From: Nothopassalora personata
Taxonomy: Eukaryota > Ascomycota > Dothideomycetes > Mycosphaerellales > Mycosphaerellaceae
Direction: 5' to 3'
NCBI GenBank assembly: GCA_033816765.1
Contig: CM066296.1
Location: 1,798,001-1,862,000 of the forward strand
Length of the DNA stretch: 64,000 nt
The notes beneath the pieces were generated by a model. That model was not told where the DNA came from and ran no database searches. It worked only from the letters and a program-made list of their open reading frames with translations. Both the position numbers and the translations under genes were made by a program. Every line of letters begins with the position of its first letter. The first letter of the stretch is position 1. Below are positions 1-11,447 of the stretch, one piece after another.

Positions 1-189
1 AATGTCCGGCTTACTTTAAGGTGATTAACACGTGTCCGTAAGATCTAGCCTCTAGCGTATAGAGGTTCTTATACAGTAGTGCTAGCATGTAGCATAACTA
101 TGCTCCTACTAATATAATATAGCTTACTAGGCATCGTAGGAGAGCACGGTAACTAGTACTGTTAACGATCCACGACTTTTAGAAGAAGA

Positions 190-2000
190 TAGGTGTTAAG
201 GCTACTCGTATTAAGGCTTATTATAACGGTAATCTCCTAGTTAAAGTAAAGGACGTACATAATGCGAAGGCTGCTTCTACTATGCCGGAGAGACTATAAT
301 ATAACTAAGCTAAGCGCACTATTCGCATACTCTAGACATACGGTTGTAACGAGCGATATTAGCGCGTACGTAAGGACGATATAATAGGCTAGATACTATC
401 CTTCCTTATAGTAGATCTAACTACTCTTAACTAGTTTCGTAACTACCCTAAGTGTCTATACTTCGACGGTACCTTTCGGACGAATAGCTACTATAAGGAC
501 CTCGTCGATATATATAGCATCACCGGTATAGGTACTACAATCGCGCTCGGCAACTGTCTTATAAATAGTAAGGAGCAGTCTAACTATAAAGAACTACTAA
601 GCTAGATCCGCGATATCGTACTACTTCCGCCTAAGCGTCCAGTACTCGGACAGGGTAAAGAAGACCTCCGTCCGCCTACAATTACGATAGTAGACATAAA
701 GTGTATTATCTCTAACCGCGAGGAGGCATTTCTAAACGTATGTAACGTAGTATTCCCCGAGCTATACTCTATTGTATGTAAATAGCATCTAGCGAAGGAT
801 CTCGTTACTAAACTACGCACTCTAAAGGGCGAGGAATAGTAGTAGGTGTACGACGACGAGAAGAAAGAATAGGTAGAGTCCGAGAGCTACTAGCAGTTTA
901 TGCGTATGTTCTTCTATACTATCTATACTACTAATAAAGTAGACTTCGAATCGTGTCGCTATAAGATAGAATAGACCTATCCGTAGGTAACGAGATATAT
1001 AAACAACAACTAGTAGAAGTATAAGAAGCGTTTTACTAATACCTAGACGAATAGGGTGCTCTACTTCGGTAAGAAAACATTATCGTTATACGAAGGATGC
1101 TATGCGAGGGTAAAGGATTAGCTATATAACTCCTCGCGACACGATATCTATTCGCTGTTCGAGTCTATTATTAACTACTAGTAGGCGTAGAACCGTGTTA
1201 ATCGTTAGACGATTGCACGAGACCTTAGCACTATGCCTATATAGATAGTTAACAAGTTCTAGTCTAGCGTACGAAGAACTATTTACCGATATCCCCTAGT
1301 CGAGTCTTATAAGTTATAGAAGCGTACGAAGGAGTTACGTGCGCGTATAGAGGATAAAGAAGGTAGAGCGCTTACTAAACCGCACTCTACGATTATATAC
1401 GATTACGCCGAGTGCTAGTACGACGATTACCTCGTAGTAAGTAAGGGTAGGCCCTACTTACACTTCTTTATAATATTGGACGAGATAGGCGGCGATTCGA
1501 AGGGTTATCTACTACCTAGGCATTACTATTTATATTACTAGATTTATAGAGTACGCGCTCTAAAGCCTTAACCGTTACTACTGTAAGAGCCTATAGTAGG
1601 TAGACGTAGCAATCTTACGCCGCGGAAACGTGCTAGTAAATAGTTAACTACTCGTACAAAGACACGCAAAGAGCTATCTAATAAGAACTATAAGATACGT
1701 AGGAAACGAGTATAGCGTCGCGTAGTGTTAGGGGCTAAAGACGAGCTAGAAGTCGATATGCCTACTCTAACGTAGAAGGAGCTTCGTACGAAGGCGCTAG
1801 ACGGTATATCGTATAGCTACCGCGGTCCATGTAAAAACCACTAGTATACGTGCTTTAAGAAGTAAAGGAAGTGCGGTGAATAGTATTACCCTAGTAGACA
1901 ATGCCCTAACTACCCGTCTAACGACACGAGCAATAAGGAAAACGAAGAGCTAACTACCGTAGCGATAGTTAATACGGAAGTCGTGGCTATAAGACAACAG
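190..2000 (+). pseudogene. MULE transposase remnant (RIPped)
   Basis: In the frame containing position 606, codons 459-485 read YFDGTFRTN. This matches the segment with the first catalytic Asp of MULE transposases, and it is followed by ITGIGTTIALGNC, the usual 'G.T' strand. Around 660-800 the pattern D-x-K...FLNVCNVVFPE...C-x2-H (TAG at the Trp/Gln position) fits the second catalytic Asp block. Around 1060-1200 comes the FGKKT...YEGCYARVKD...SSRHDI segment that fits the conserved 'FG..T.R.EG.HA.LK..L..S..DL' block of the family. A basic tail and a Cys-containing stretch (1800-1920) follow. Tens of in-frame stops make it non-functional. The family call is from motif recognition only. Confidence 0.6.
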
Positions 2001-2923
2001 TTAGTATAAGTAGAAGAGAGGTTAAGATTATAGTAGGAGTAACTCCTTCATATATAACGAGCGTAGTAGGCATAAGTGTATACGTTACAAAACCCTTAGT
2101 ATATAATAATACACGCTATATAGCCAATTGCCTAGGAATATAGGTAGTATAGACCTTAATAGTATAGCTAGGGCTATGCTTAATCCTAGTATTATAGGTA
2201 CGTTTAGAGGTAATAGTATCACTTCGCGCTACCGGCGCTAGGTCCGCCGTCGCACGAGGTACACGTACGTACTAATATCCCGCCGAGGCAGTAGTATTAT
2301 GCTAGTAATCGTCTATTGTAGTGATTAGAGCGCGTTCTAAGCGCGAATATTCGCGTTAAGGTCGCAACTTAAAGGAGTTCTTAGGCCTCTTATTAGCCGA
2401 TAGATCTAGGGCCGGATTTGAGCGATTTAGAAGTGTGTTAGGAGTTTTATAAGGGGTATTAACGTCGCATTGCGACCGTAGAAGCTAGGTGTGTAATCCT
2501 ATACTTCGCGAATTTTCGTAACATAACGCATCGTAGTATAATGTTTATATTACATAAGCTTTATCTCCTAATGATTCTACGTCGAATGCGCTATCGCATG
2601 TTTTTGTCGGACGTGTTGCGAGGTTAATATAACCTTCGAGGCAAAATCTATGTTCTACTACTATAGTGTTAGACCCTAATTCTTCGTAAGGCTATAAGCA
2701 ATGTAGGGTCGCGCTTTCGCCGAACATTCTTCGTAGCGACATCCACCTTACTGTTACGACTGCATAACACGACATAAGCGACGATATTATAATTTATTAT
2801 ATGTCGCATTAGCTCGGCGAGCAAAATGAACCATATATCGTGTGTTTTAAGCGACTGGCTAATTACATGCAGCGTAGCGATACAGATCGTCGCGAATTTA
2901 AGGGGAAAAGAGGTGTGGCTAGT

Positions 2924-2952
2924 GGGTGTGTCCGGCCGTAGGGTGTGTCCGG
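2924..2952. repeat. Tandem GGGTGTGTCCGG pair
   Basis: The 12-mer occurs at 2924-2935 and again at 2941-2952, separated by CCGTA-like sequence. It marks the change from CG-containing MULE sequence to much more AT-rich DNA and may be part of the element's terminal repeat. TGTCCGG also occurs at 3-9 in the same orientation. Confidence 0.4.
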
Positions 2953-3808
2953 TTTAGCAATTTCCACCTATAGATACTAGACATATAAGGTTAGGAGCTA
3001 AGGAATTTTAAGCTTAGCTTAAAAAGCGCGAAGATAAAATCCTTTGGCCTCTAAGCAGCTTACTTAGCTTATACAATTTTAGATAAGTAGGTAAATTTAT
3101 ATTAAATATAATACGCTATATCTTCTTTTACCTAGTATAGATAATAGACTATGTTAGTATATCGATCTTAAAAGGTTGTCTTTATACTATAATCTCTTCT
3201 AAAGCTATTATTCTTACTTTATAATACTATCTTAGAATACTATAGTAATATAGATAACCTATTCTATTTTAGTTGTTATAATCTAGTGTAATTAGGCTTA
3301 CAATTAGGCTTAAATCCTAAGATCTATTTACTACTAAGTAGTTACGTAACTAGATTAGTTATTTTATTATATCTATTCTTTTTAAGTATATATAGTCTAA
3401 GATAGATATACATAGTATACTATCTACTATAAACCGGTTCTTTAACTAATTAATATATAAGCCTAAGTAATTAAATAATTTAACTAGCTAATTAGCTTAT
3501 TAATTAATACCTATAATGCGTTAGTTATAAGCCTAATAAGTGCTTACTAATTTACTACGTGTATTTAGACTCTTTAAAGTAGACTTTATATTATTATAAA
3601 CTAAACTAATACAATATTATCTTATTCTTTCTAATTAGCTATTATATATCCTAGTATAGTATATCCTAGTAGATCTACGTAGAAACTTCTACTAGAGAAC
3701 CTATTTAATCTAATATAGCTAGTACTAATACATTTAGTATACTAGTACTACTAGTAGGTACTATTATCCTTAAGAGCTATAACTAATAGGATAAATTTAA
3801 CTATTAAT
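2953..3808. other. AT-rich RIPped sequence, target of gypsy-1
   Basis: No gene is visible. The composition is very TA-rich and CG-poor, unlike the MULE before it and gypsy-1 after it. It is continuous with 12479-12987 once gypsy-1 is removed, so it is probably the 5' part of the old copia-type element whose integrase lies at 20.1-21.1 kb. A stretch at about 3471-3525 matches the reverse complement of about 21735-21789 imperfectly. Confidence 0.4.
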
Positions 3809-3813
3809 TAGAG

Positions 3814-4195
3814 TGTTACGGTCTAAGCGCGATGGGCCTAAGGCTCCCCCGCGCTAGCACGTAACGACATTAGGATCCGTGTCTCGTAACATAGTTCCCC
3901 TATATAGAGGATCTGTTGCTCCCTCGATAGACACTATAGACCCTTTAGATCTGTAGGATCTATAGACAGACACTATAGATCTAGATAATGTATTCTTTAT
4001 ATTTAGGAACGTAGCGAAATGCCCTATAGCTTTCGAAGCGTTTAACTTATGTTACAACCTTACTAATTAGAATACACCTATTCTCATTAGTTATTGCCTA
4101 CCTCCTATACCTTGTCTAGTACTCTCTAAAGAAGCCCGATCTACGTAACAGATTATCTCCTTCTATAGTTAGCCTACCTACGGAGGTTTATAACA
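3814..4195 (+). repeat. Gypsy-1 5' LTR
   Basis: It begins TGTTACGGTC and ends TTTATAACA. The copy at 12092-12473 has the same length. The two differ by scattered transitions (for example GATGGGCC against GATAGGCC) because RIP hit each copy independently. Confidence 0.9.
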
Positions 4196-4208
4196 CTTTA
4201 AATGCCCT
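4196..4208 (+). promoter_or_regulatory. Gypsy-1 putative primer-binding/priming region
   Basis: CTTTAAATGCCCT follows directly after the 5' LTR. Gypsy-2 has CTTTAAACGCCCT at the equivalent place, differing by one C/T. Conservation of this position fits a primer site. It does not start with the usual TGG of a tRNA primer site, so the priming mode is unknown. Confidence 0.4.
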
Positions 4209-4279
4209 AAGGATAAGTACTTTATAGACAAGTAACGGAAGGGGAACTCCCGCCCCTAGTAAGGTAGGAGGCAGCCGCC

Positions 4280-5200
4280 TAAGACCTAAGAATCCCGATA
4301 AGATAATTACGTCCGACGACGACGAAGCTAACGACGCTAAGGAAGAAACTAACTTTAAGGTAGCTAAACTAGACTTCTACTTTAGAGACCGAAGCAAGCT
4401 CGACGACTAGCTTAACTAGATAGACATATATATCTTATTCTATAAGAAGTTAGAGGCGGACTAGCGCACGCTGTTTGCCGTTACCTTTCTTAGGGGACGA
4501 GCCTAATACTAGATAAAGCTATATCTTAGGGGCTATCTCGACAGTCGTATAACTAAGGATAAGATCGGAATGTTTAGAAGCTATTCGATCTTTAAGAGAG
4601 AGCTTAAGAAGCTCTTTAGAATTTCTAACGAACAAAACACGGCTATCCGAGAGATTAAAGGAATAACTTAGAAAACTTCAGCAGCCGAGTACGCTACTAA
4701 GTTTAAGAAATACTCGATTATTACGGGATAGAACGACAAATCCTTAGTAGATACATTTAGAGAGGGACTTAAGGACTCCGTTAAGGCCGAGCTTATACGC
4801 TATAGCGGTAGGTAAGACACGCTTAACGACTTAATATAGGCAGCGATTCACCTAGACGACTAGCTATACGAGCTGTACTAGGGAAAGCGGTATACGAGGA
4901 ACCTAGGGAAATCCTTCCGACCTAGTAACAATAGGATCGGATATAGTAGAAGAAACACTAACACTCGGGACCTAGACGCAATAGACTAGGAGAGAACCTT
5001 TAATAACACCGAGCGAGGGAAACTACTAAAGAGACAAGGAAGAAAGGGACCTCCTAACCGAAAGAGTTTCAAAGGAAGTATTACCTACTATACCTATAGT
5101 AAGGAAGGCTATATAGCGAAGAACTACCGCGGAAAGAAAAATATAGTACGCCGCGAGCAATTCAATATAATGCAATAAGGAACTAGTAAACTCGAGAGCA
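4280..5200 (+). pseudogene. Gypsy-1 Gag remnant with a mutated zinc knuckle
   Basis: From about 4370 the frame reads like a retrotransposon Gag capsid (DYFRDRSKLDD, AAEYATKFKKYS, DTFREGLKDSVKAELIRY). The CCHC zinc knuckle is at 5086-5127 but all four ligands are now tyrosine codons: Y-x2-Y-x4-Y-x4-Y where C-x2-C-x4-H-x4-C is expected. TGY to TAY (Cys to Tyr) and CAY to TAY (His to Tyr) are the changes RIP makes. It cannot bind zinc and has many stops. Confidence 0.8.
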
Positions 5201-5209
5201 GTGTTAGAC

Positions 5210-7130
5210 TACTAGGTAGTACCGACTATACTCGAGGAGTAGAGGAGAGGGTCGACGAAAGCGACACACCCCTCCTAGACCTCTCTTAAGGGCGAGGAGG
5301 ATACTATAGTTATATAAACTAACTACGATAGTTTAGAAAGACATACCAGTTCAATGTAATCTAGATAAGGGACGCCTTAGAAAGCTAATAGGTGTCTAGG
5401 AATAAGAGGATCGAGACAGTACGATAACGATTAAAGGATATAATCGAGGCTATTACGGCGACCGAACCTACGGTCCAGCTCTAAGAATAGCTCGATAATA
5501 CGTTACTTGCCCTCGAAAACCTTATAGACACTATATCTATACGTACGGAGGTACGTAACGAAATCTAAGAAGTAGTAAACTAGCTAGAGAACTAAGTAGA
5601 CACCCTAGTAGAGAGGCTCGATCTATAAGAAAGAACACTTAGCATAATAAACACTACCTAACGTCTAGAAACGACCGTAGAGATCGACGAGGCGATAACG
5701 GTCAAACAAGCGGAATAGATGATCCTAGAGAAACTAGAATAGGACCTCTTAGACATCGAGATAAACGAGATACTCGTAAATAATCCTTAGGAACGCCTCT
5801 CGTTAGTACGAGACTAACTCTAGAAGGCAACCGAAGGGGTTAGCGAGTTGCTACTAGTAACGAGAAGCACAGCACTAGAGGACTCCCTCTAAGTAACCTA
5901 CGGGGGACTCGCCTTACGGTGTATATACATTACGATATAACTTAATAAACTCGAGAATAAAACTAGGACGTTTAGAACTACGACACATAGCTATACCTTA
6001 GATTAACTACGACAATTTAAAATGACCTAACGGAACATTCTAATACTACAACTCTAGGGAGAATAGGAGGGACTCCCCCGCGAGGTTATAGAGGACATCT
6101 ACGACTAGAGGGATAATCTTCTAACCGAGCTAGAAATGCGGATCTCTTAGATAAACGAGGAAAACGCACTAGGACGCCTATATTGTATAAAGAACTACCT
6201 ATACTACGCTATAGGCCGGTTAGATATAATTATAACCTAGGTAGAGGAAAGCCGAGTAGCGATAAGGAAGCTTAAGGATACTTACGACTAGCTACGTAGC
6301 CGACGGTGTTACATTATCCGCTAGATCGAGCGATAGCACTATATAATGTAACATAAAGATGCCCTAAGAACATTTAGAATAATAGTAAGAAGAGTTAACT
6401 ACGAGATCGATCGCGATACTCAAAATAGTTACGGAGCCCTTTATTAACGTTTCTATTACTAAGACTCGTGTTAAACCTATTACTCTGCTAAGGAAGGCGT
6501 AGGGTATTTTCTATAGTAACCGTAAGGAACCCTAGGAGCGACATATAGGTAGAATGCTACGCTCCGAGAAATAGATATCGACGAATCCTACTACGACGAT
6601 AGAGACAATAAAGAAAACTAGGACCCCGAGTAGAGCGGATCGTAGTTACTACGACTATAGGAAGAAAATTAAGATACTACCGGGCTAGACACTATCGAAG
6701 AAAGCGAGGATACCGGAGAAGAGTTAGAAGAAGAAGACTCCTCCGAAGAAGAGAGTAGCGAATCTAAGGACGACAATAACATAGTACTTACATTTACGAT
6801 CGACGTACCTAAAGAAGTATACGACCTACTAGTATATATTACGAGACGGAACGAAGAAGTCTTTCTAAGGATATAAGGAAAACGACACCTACATCTAGTA
6901 GAGTTCGATAAGATGCTCGACACTATACGACATATAGTTTAGAGACATCTACGGATTATAGAAGTTAAAGACTTCTACCGAGTAGTCTAGGAGCGACTAC
7001 CGGTAGGCAGTTAGATAATCTACGGAGGATACATTACATCGTCGGGACTTATAGTCCTAGATTTACTACGATAAGCCGTATAATATATAAAGGCTCTCTA
7101 CTTACAATTATAAAGGATCTAGGAACGTAA
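5210..7130 (+). pseudogene. Gypsy-1 Gag-Pol linker region: coiled-coil-like, then acidic
   Basis: About 1.9 kb lies between the zinc knuckle and the protease. At 5450-5900 the plus frame is rich in L, E, I, T and R in heptad-like order, suggesting coiled coil. At 6590-6790 it turns strongly acidic (runs of E, D and S). I do not recognise a family. It is long for a Gag-Pol junction and may be a large Gag C-terminal extension or a separate ORF. Confidence 0.4.
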
Positions 7131-7319
7131 CTAATAAAATGCATAGACACTAAGTGCTTCGCTATAGGTTTAAGCCGAAGCCTTACGACACGAAATGTAA
7201 CATTCTACCCGGCATTTGGGAAAAGGATCGACTCCTTAGGAATAAGCGACTAAAAGGAGTTATATAGCATATAATAAGCTTAAGCATTAATAGTAGTCTT
7301 CCGAATAACAGTAATCGTT

Positions 7320-10300
7320 AATAGTTATAGGACTAGAGTTATAATTAACTCCGGAGCGAGCGGGAACTTTACCTCCGAAGCATTTATAAGAACTAAAGGG
7401 ATCGTAACCTAATAGAAGAACGAAGGTTATAAACTAATCGCGGTAGACGGATTAGCCTTACCTAGCGTAGAACGAGAGACGATACCGTTACTACTAGTAA
7501 TCTAACGGTACTACGAGGAAATTATCTTAGATGTTACTAACATAGCTAGTTATAAGATCGTACTAGGTATACCTTAGTTAAGAAAGTATAATCTAGCTAT
7601 CGACTAGAGAAGAGGAGTACTTACATTTAAGCAATGCGATTGCATTATCGACATTAATCCTACGTAGCGGTAGCGTTCGCTAGTAGATAAGGTAAAGAGA
7701 CAGCTTAATCGAATAGAGCTTACGCCGACTAGAAGGATAGAAGAACTACCTTCGACCGGGATAGACACTAGCGTAGGGCCACCGGGTTATAAAGTCACTA
7801 GAAGTAATAGACTTAACGTACTATCGAAGGATACTAACATTTTAGAGTTAACTATCCCTAAGGAGTACCTTAAATAGAAGAGGCTCTTTAAAGAGGAAAA
7901 GGATAGAGACGCCTTACCTAAGCACTAACTATAGGATTATAAGATAAACATTTAGCTAGGGAAAGAGCCTCTATAGGGACCCCTATATCCAATGTCCGAA
8001 AAAGAGCTAACAACCCTACGAGAATAGCTAAAGGAGAGCCTAGCGAAAGGACGAATACGAAAATCGACCTTAAGGGTAGCATCTCTATATATGTTTATTC
8101 TAAAAGCAAACGGGAAACTACGACTCGTATAAGACTACCGAAAGTTGAACGAGATTACTATTAAGAACCGATATCTACTACCGAACATCGAAGAAGCATA
8201 GGATAGACTAACCGGATTCGACTAGTACACGAAGATTGATTTATAAGACGCCTTCTACACTATCCGTATAGTAGAAGGAGAAGAATAGAAAACCGCATTT
8301 AGGACTCGATACGGACTATACGAGTTCTTAGTTATGCCTTTTAGATTAACTAATGCACTAGCCGCATTCTAAGACCTAATTAACGAGACACTAAGAGAGC
8401 TACTAGACGTATGTGTTATTACCTATATCGACGATATCCTTATCTATATAAAAGGGACACTCTAGTAGCATATACGATAAGTCTAGGACGTACTTAAGCG
8501 ACTATCTAAAATAGGTTTTTAGACGGTACCGAAAAGATACGAGTTCTATAAGAAAGAAGTTAAATTCTTAGGATTTATTATTAGCACGACTAGAATCTAG
8601 ATCGACCTAGCTAATACATAGTCTATTAGAGAATAGCTAGAGCTAACATACGTTAAGGACGTACAATTATTCCTTAGCCTCGCTAACTATAACCGGAAAT
8701 TCATTAAGGACTATTCGAAGACATCGATACCTATAACGATGCTTACGAAGAAGGATACTAAATAGACATAGGGTAGCGCATAACGACTAGCATTCGAACA
8801 ACTAAAGGAATAATGCGCCTTAGCACTAACGCTTCGATTTTTCGACGGTACGAAGGAAGTCTAAATCGAAACGGACGCATTAGATATAGCTATTGGAGTA
8901 TACCTTACGTAAGAGTATAATAGGAAACGATACCTAGTAGCCTACTACTTAAGGAAACTATCACCCGCGGAACAAAACTACGACATCTATAATAAGGAAC
9001 TTCTCGCTATTGTCGCTACAATGTAGCACTAGAGAATATATACGGAAGGAGCACTTAAGCTAACGATTCTTTCTAATTATAAGAATCTCACTTACTTTAC
9101 TACGACTAAACTGCTAATAAGAAGATAGTACCGCTAGTCGGAACTGCTCGGTTAGTACAAGTTCGAAATCCGCTATACACCTAGTAAAGACAATAGTAGG
9201 GCTAACGCACTAAGCCAAAGAAGCAACTATATAGAAGGAAAAGAACTAGTGCAATAACAAATACTGAAGGCGAATCCTAATAGAAGCCTTAGTACTAACA
9301 TAAAGGAGTTTAACAACATAGTACGTGTTCTTTAAGACATAGAAGAACAATTCCTAATAGTATAGGGGAAATACTAGGTACCGAAGGACCGAGAAGAAGA
9401 ATGTATACGATAACATTATAACGGACTAACCTACGGGCACCCCGGAACATCTAAGACGGTAGAACTTATTTAGAGGAGCTTCGTATTCCCGTAGTTACGA
9501 TAGAAGGTACTACGATACATTAAACGATGCGAACACTATTAGAAAAACAAAGCCGCAAGACACGTAAAGTACGGCGAGATACAATTCTAGACACTACTAA
9601 TAAACCTATAGGACGAAGTTACAATAGACTTTATTACTAAGTTACCGACATCCTAGGATTAAACCATAGGACAACAATATAACATAATATTAGTTATAGT
9701 AGATCGACTTATAAAATACGCACACTTTATTCCTACATCTAAAACGTATAATATAGAGTAACTCGGACACCTCGTACTTGATCGACTTGTACAATACTAT
9801 AGATTCCTAAAGGTCTTTATTATAGATAGAGATAAGTTATTTACATCTAACTACTAGAAAACCTTAGTTTCCACGATCGGAATTAAACATAAACTGTCCA
9901 CTACCTACTATCCGTAAACTAATAGGCAAATAGAAAGAATAAATCAAACCCTAGAACAATATCTACGACACTATATTAACTATATATAGGACAATTAGGT
10001 TATACTCCTACCTATAGTATAGTTAGTACTAAATAACTATAAGTCCGAAATAACGGGCGAAACACCTTTCTTCGTAAACTACGGTAAGCATCCGAACCTG
10101 TTTAGCGAAGAAGCATTACATCTATAAGCTAAAAGGGCAATCGCAACTATAGAGGCAATAAGAACTATCTACGAAAACTTAACACGAAGGGTTAAGAGTA
10201 ACTAAGATAGAATTGCGACACTATATAATAAGAAACGATAAATAGCACCTTAGCTTAAGAAGGGGGATAAGGTCTATCTCCTTACAAAGAACCTTAAAAT

Positions 10301-10645
10301 AAGAAGAAAGACTAAGAAACTAGATTAGGTAAAAGTCGGATTATTTCTCGTTAAAGGAACACGAGGACCTATTAACTACCGACTACGGCTACCTAAGGAT
10401 GTAAGGATCTACCTAGTGTTCTACATATTACTATTAGAACCTACGGACGCCGAAACACCTTATTAGGAAACATTCTATTTTAAACCGGAAGTAGAAGACA
10501 AATTTGAGGTCGAAAGGATACTAAATAAGAAGGGTTAGCGATACCTTATTAAGTAGAAAGGATACGACGATTTAGAAAATACCTAGGAACTAAAGGCAAA
10601 CCTTACGAATTGCCGCTAGCTACTAAAAGATTTCTACTACCGCTA
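7320..10645 (+). pseudogene. Gypsy-1 Pol remnant (PR-RT-RH-IN-chromodomain)
   Basis: Protease: INSGASGNF near 7344-7370, where the catalytic Asp of D-S-G is Asn (AAC, 7347-7349), as expected from TG to TA in ATTGAC. RT: KANGKLRLV...DYRKLNEITIKNRY near 8105-8170, and the intact catalytic YIDD at 8424-8435. RNase H: IETDALDIAIGVYLT near 8865-8910. Integrase: NGLTYGHPGTSKT near 9420, TIDFITKLP near 9610, DRLIKYAHFIP near 9700. Chromodomain: EVERILNKKG...GYDDLENT at about 10507-10600. The frame ends near 10645. Many TAG/TAA codons interrupt it. Confidence 0.9.
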
Positions 10646-10738
10646 AGTAGCGGGAGCGCGCCGTTAATAGGTTCCGCTACTACACTATTAAGAAAACCCT
10701 AAAACCTATTATTAGCGAACCTATCTATAGCGCTCCGA

Positions 10739-10816
10739 GTCGTCCTATAGAGAGCGCCTTCACGCGGCGGACGACGTAAGTATCTTCGTTACGACGAAGA
10801 GAAACTAAGACTCTCT
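10739..10816 (+). ncRNA. Candidate HDV-like self-cleaving ribozyme at the 5' end of retroposon copy 1
   Basis: Numbering from the element's first base: P1 is GTCGTCC (1-7) with GGACGAC (31-37), seven perfect pairs. P3 is GCC (18-20) with GGC (28-30) around the 7-nt loop TTCACGC. P2 is AGAGAG (11-16) with CTCTCT (73-78). P4 is a 7-bp hairpin (45-51 with 56-62, loop TACG). The P4-P2 joining strand holds C67-T-A-A, matching the catalytic C-N-A-A of HDV-like ribozymes (C75 in HDV). P1.1 has only one good pair (C23-G38). P1 and P3 fall at nearly the same positions as in HDV. The predicted cleavage lies just before base 1. Folded by hand; activity untested. Confidence 0.65.
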
Positions 10817-11353
10817 CTCTCGAAAAATACAAGCCTACTCGACTCGAAACAAGAAAAGACAGGTCGGACGAACCGAACGAACGAGATACGCTCAAAATCT
10901 ACAAACAAGAACTCCGGAACTGCGAGAAGGGAAAGCGACGTACATAGCGTACACGTCGCTCGAACAACGAAGGCGCTGTCTACCTGTCGTCCCGGCAAAC
11001 CACGTAAACTGCCGGCTGGAACCAAGAGAGGCGTTTAGGGGCGCAAACCACGTATACTGCACGGCTGGAACCAAGAGAGGCCGAGGGGGGGACGACAGCG
11101 AGGCCACTGCGACCGAGGAGCTACACTCGAGACCGGAGAACGCGACTGGATTGAAACAGAGGCAACGGGTGTTTCTTGGGATTTTGCTCGGTGCGTACGG
11201 GTACGGCCGGCTTGGCTTTTTAAAACAAGAACGAGACACGGGCGCAAAACTTGTCTCGCCCGGGGCAAGGCGACAAACCGCAATTCTCGACAAGACACGA
11301 CTACCGGGTACGCGCGTACTACGCCGCAATATATTCGATTTACGGTTCGAATA

Positions 11354-11447
11354 GCGAGCGTTGCTCGCATCTTTTAAGGAGTTTTTACGTCCGGGGTACG
11401 ACGGGGCTTTTCTCCTTCTCTCAAATTTTGGTCTCGTTCTCGAGACC
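11354..11447 (+). other. 3' stem-loops of retroposon copy 1
   Basis: GCGAGC-GTT-GCTCGC at 11354-11368 and GGTCTCG-TTCT-CGAGACC at 11430-11447 are perfect hairpins within 150 nt of the 3' end. LINE-type reverse transcriptases often recognise a 3' stem-loop before a short terminal repeat, so these are candidate recognition structures. The same hairpins lie at 44226-44240 and 44302-44319 in copy 2. Confidence 0.5.

Larger units (their letters stand above)
1..2952 (+). mobile_element. RIP-degraded Mutator-like (MULE) DNA transposon, left end outside the window
   Basis: The stretch encodes a MULE-type transposase (see the pseudogene entry) with very many TAG/TAA codons in place of CAG, TGG and CAA, the mark of CA/TG to TA mutation. 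It ends near two copies of GGGTGTGTCCGG at 2924-2952. No inverted copy of that end is visible at position 1, so the left terminus probably lies outside the window. About 900 bp after the transposase (2030-2920) show no recognisable domain. Confidence 0.6.

Noticed and set aside
1..40. TGTCCGG at the window start as a 5' terminal inverted repeat of the MULE
   Set aside because: It is in the same, not inverted, orientation as the copies at 2924-2952.
10892..11370. Open frames of 111 and 145 codons on the minus strand of the retroposon (also at 43764-44242)
   Set aside because: They overlap each other and plus-strand frames, are rich in Ser, Arg and Cys, and show no domain. The unit is better explained as non-coding.
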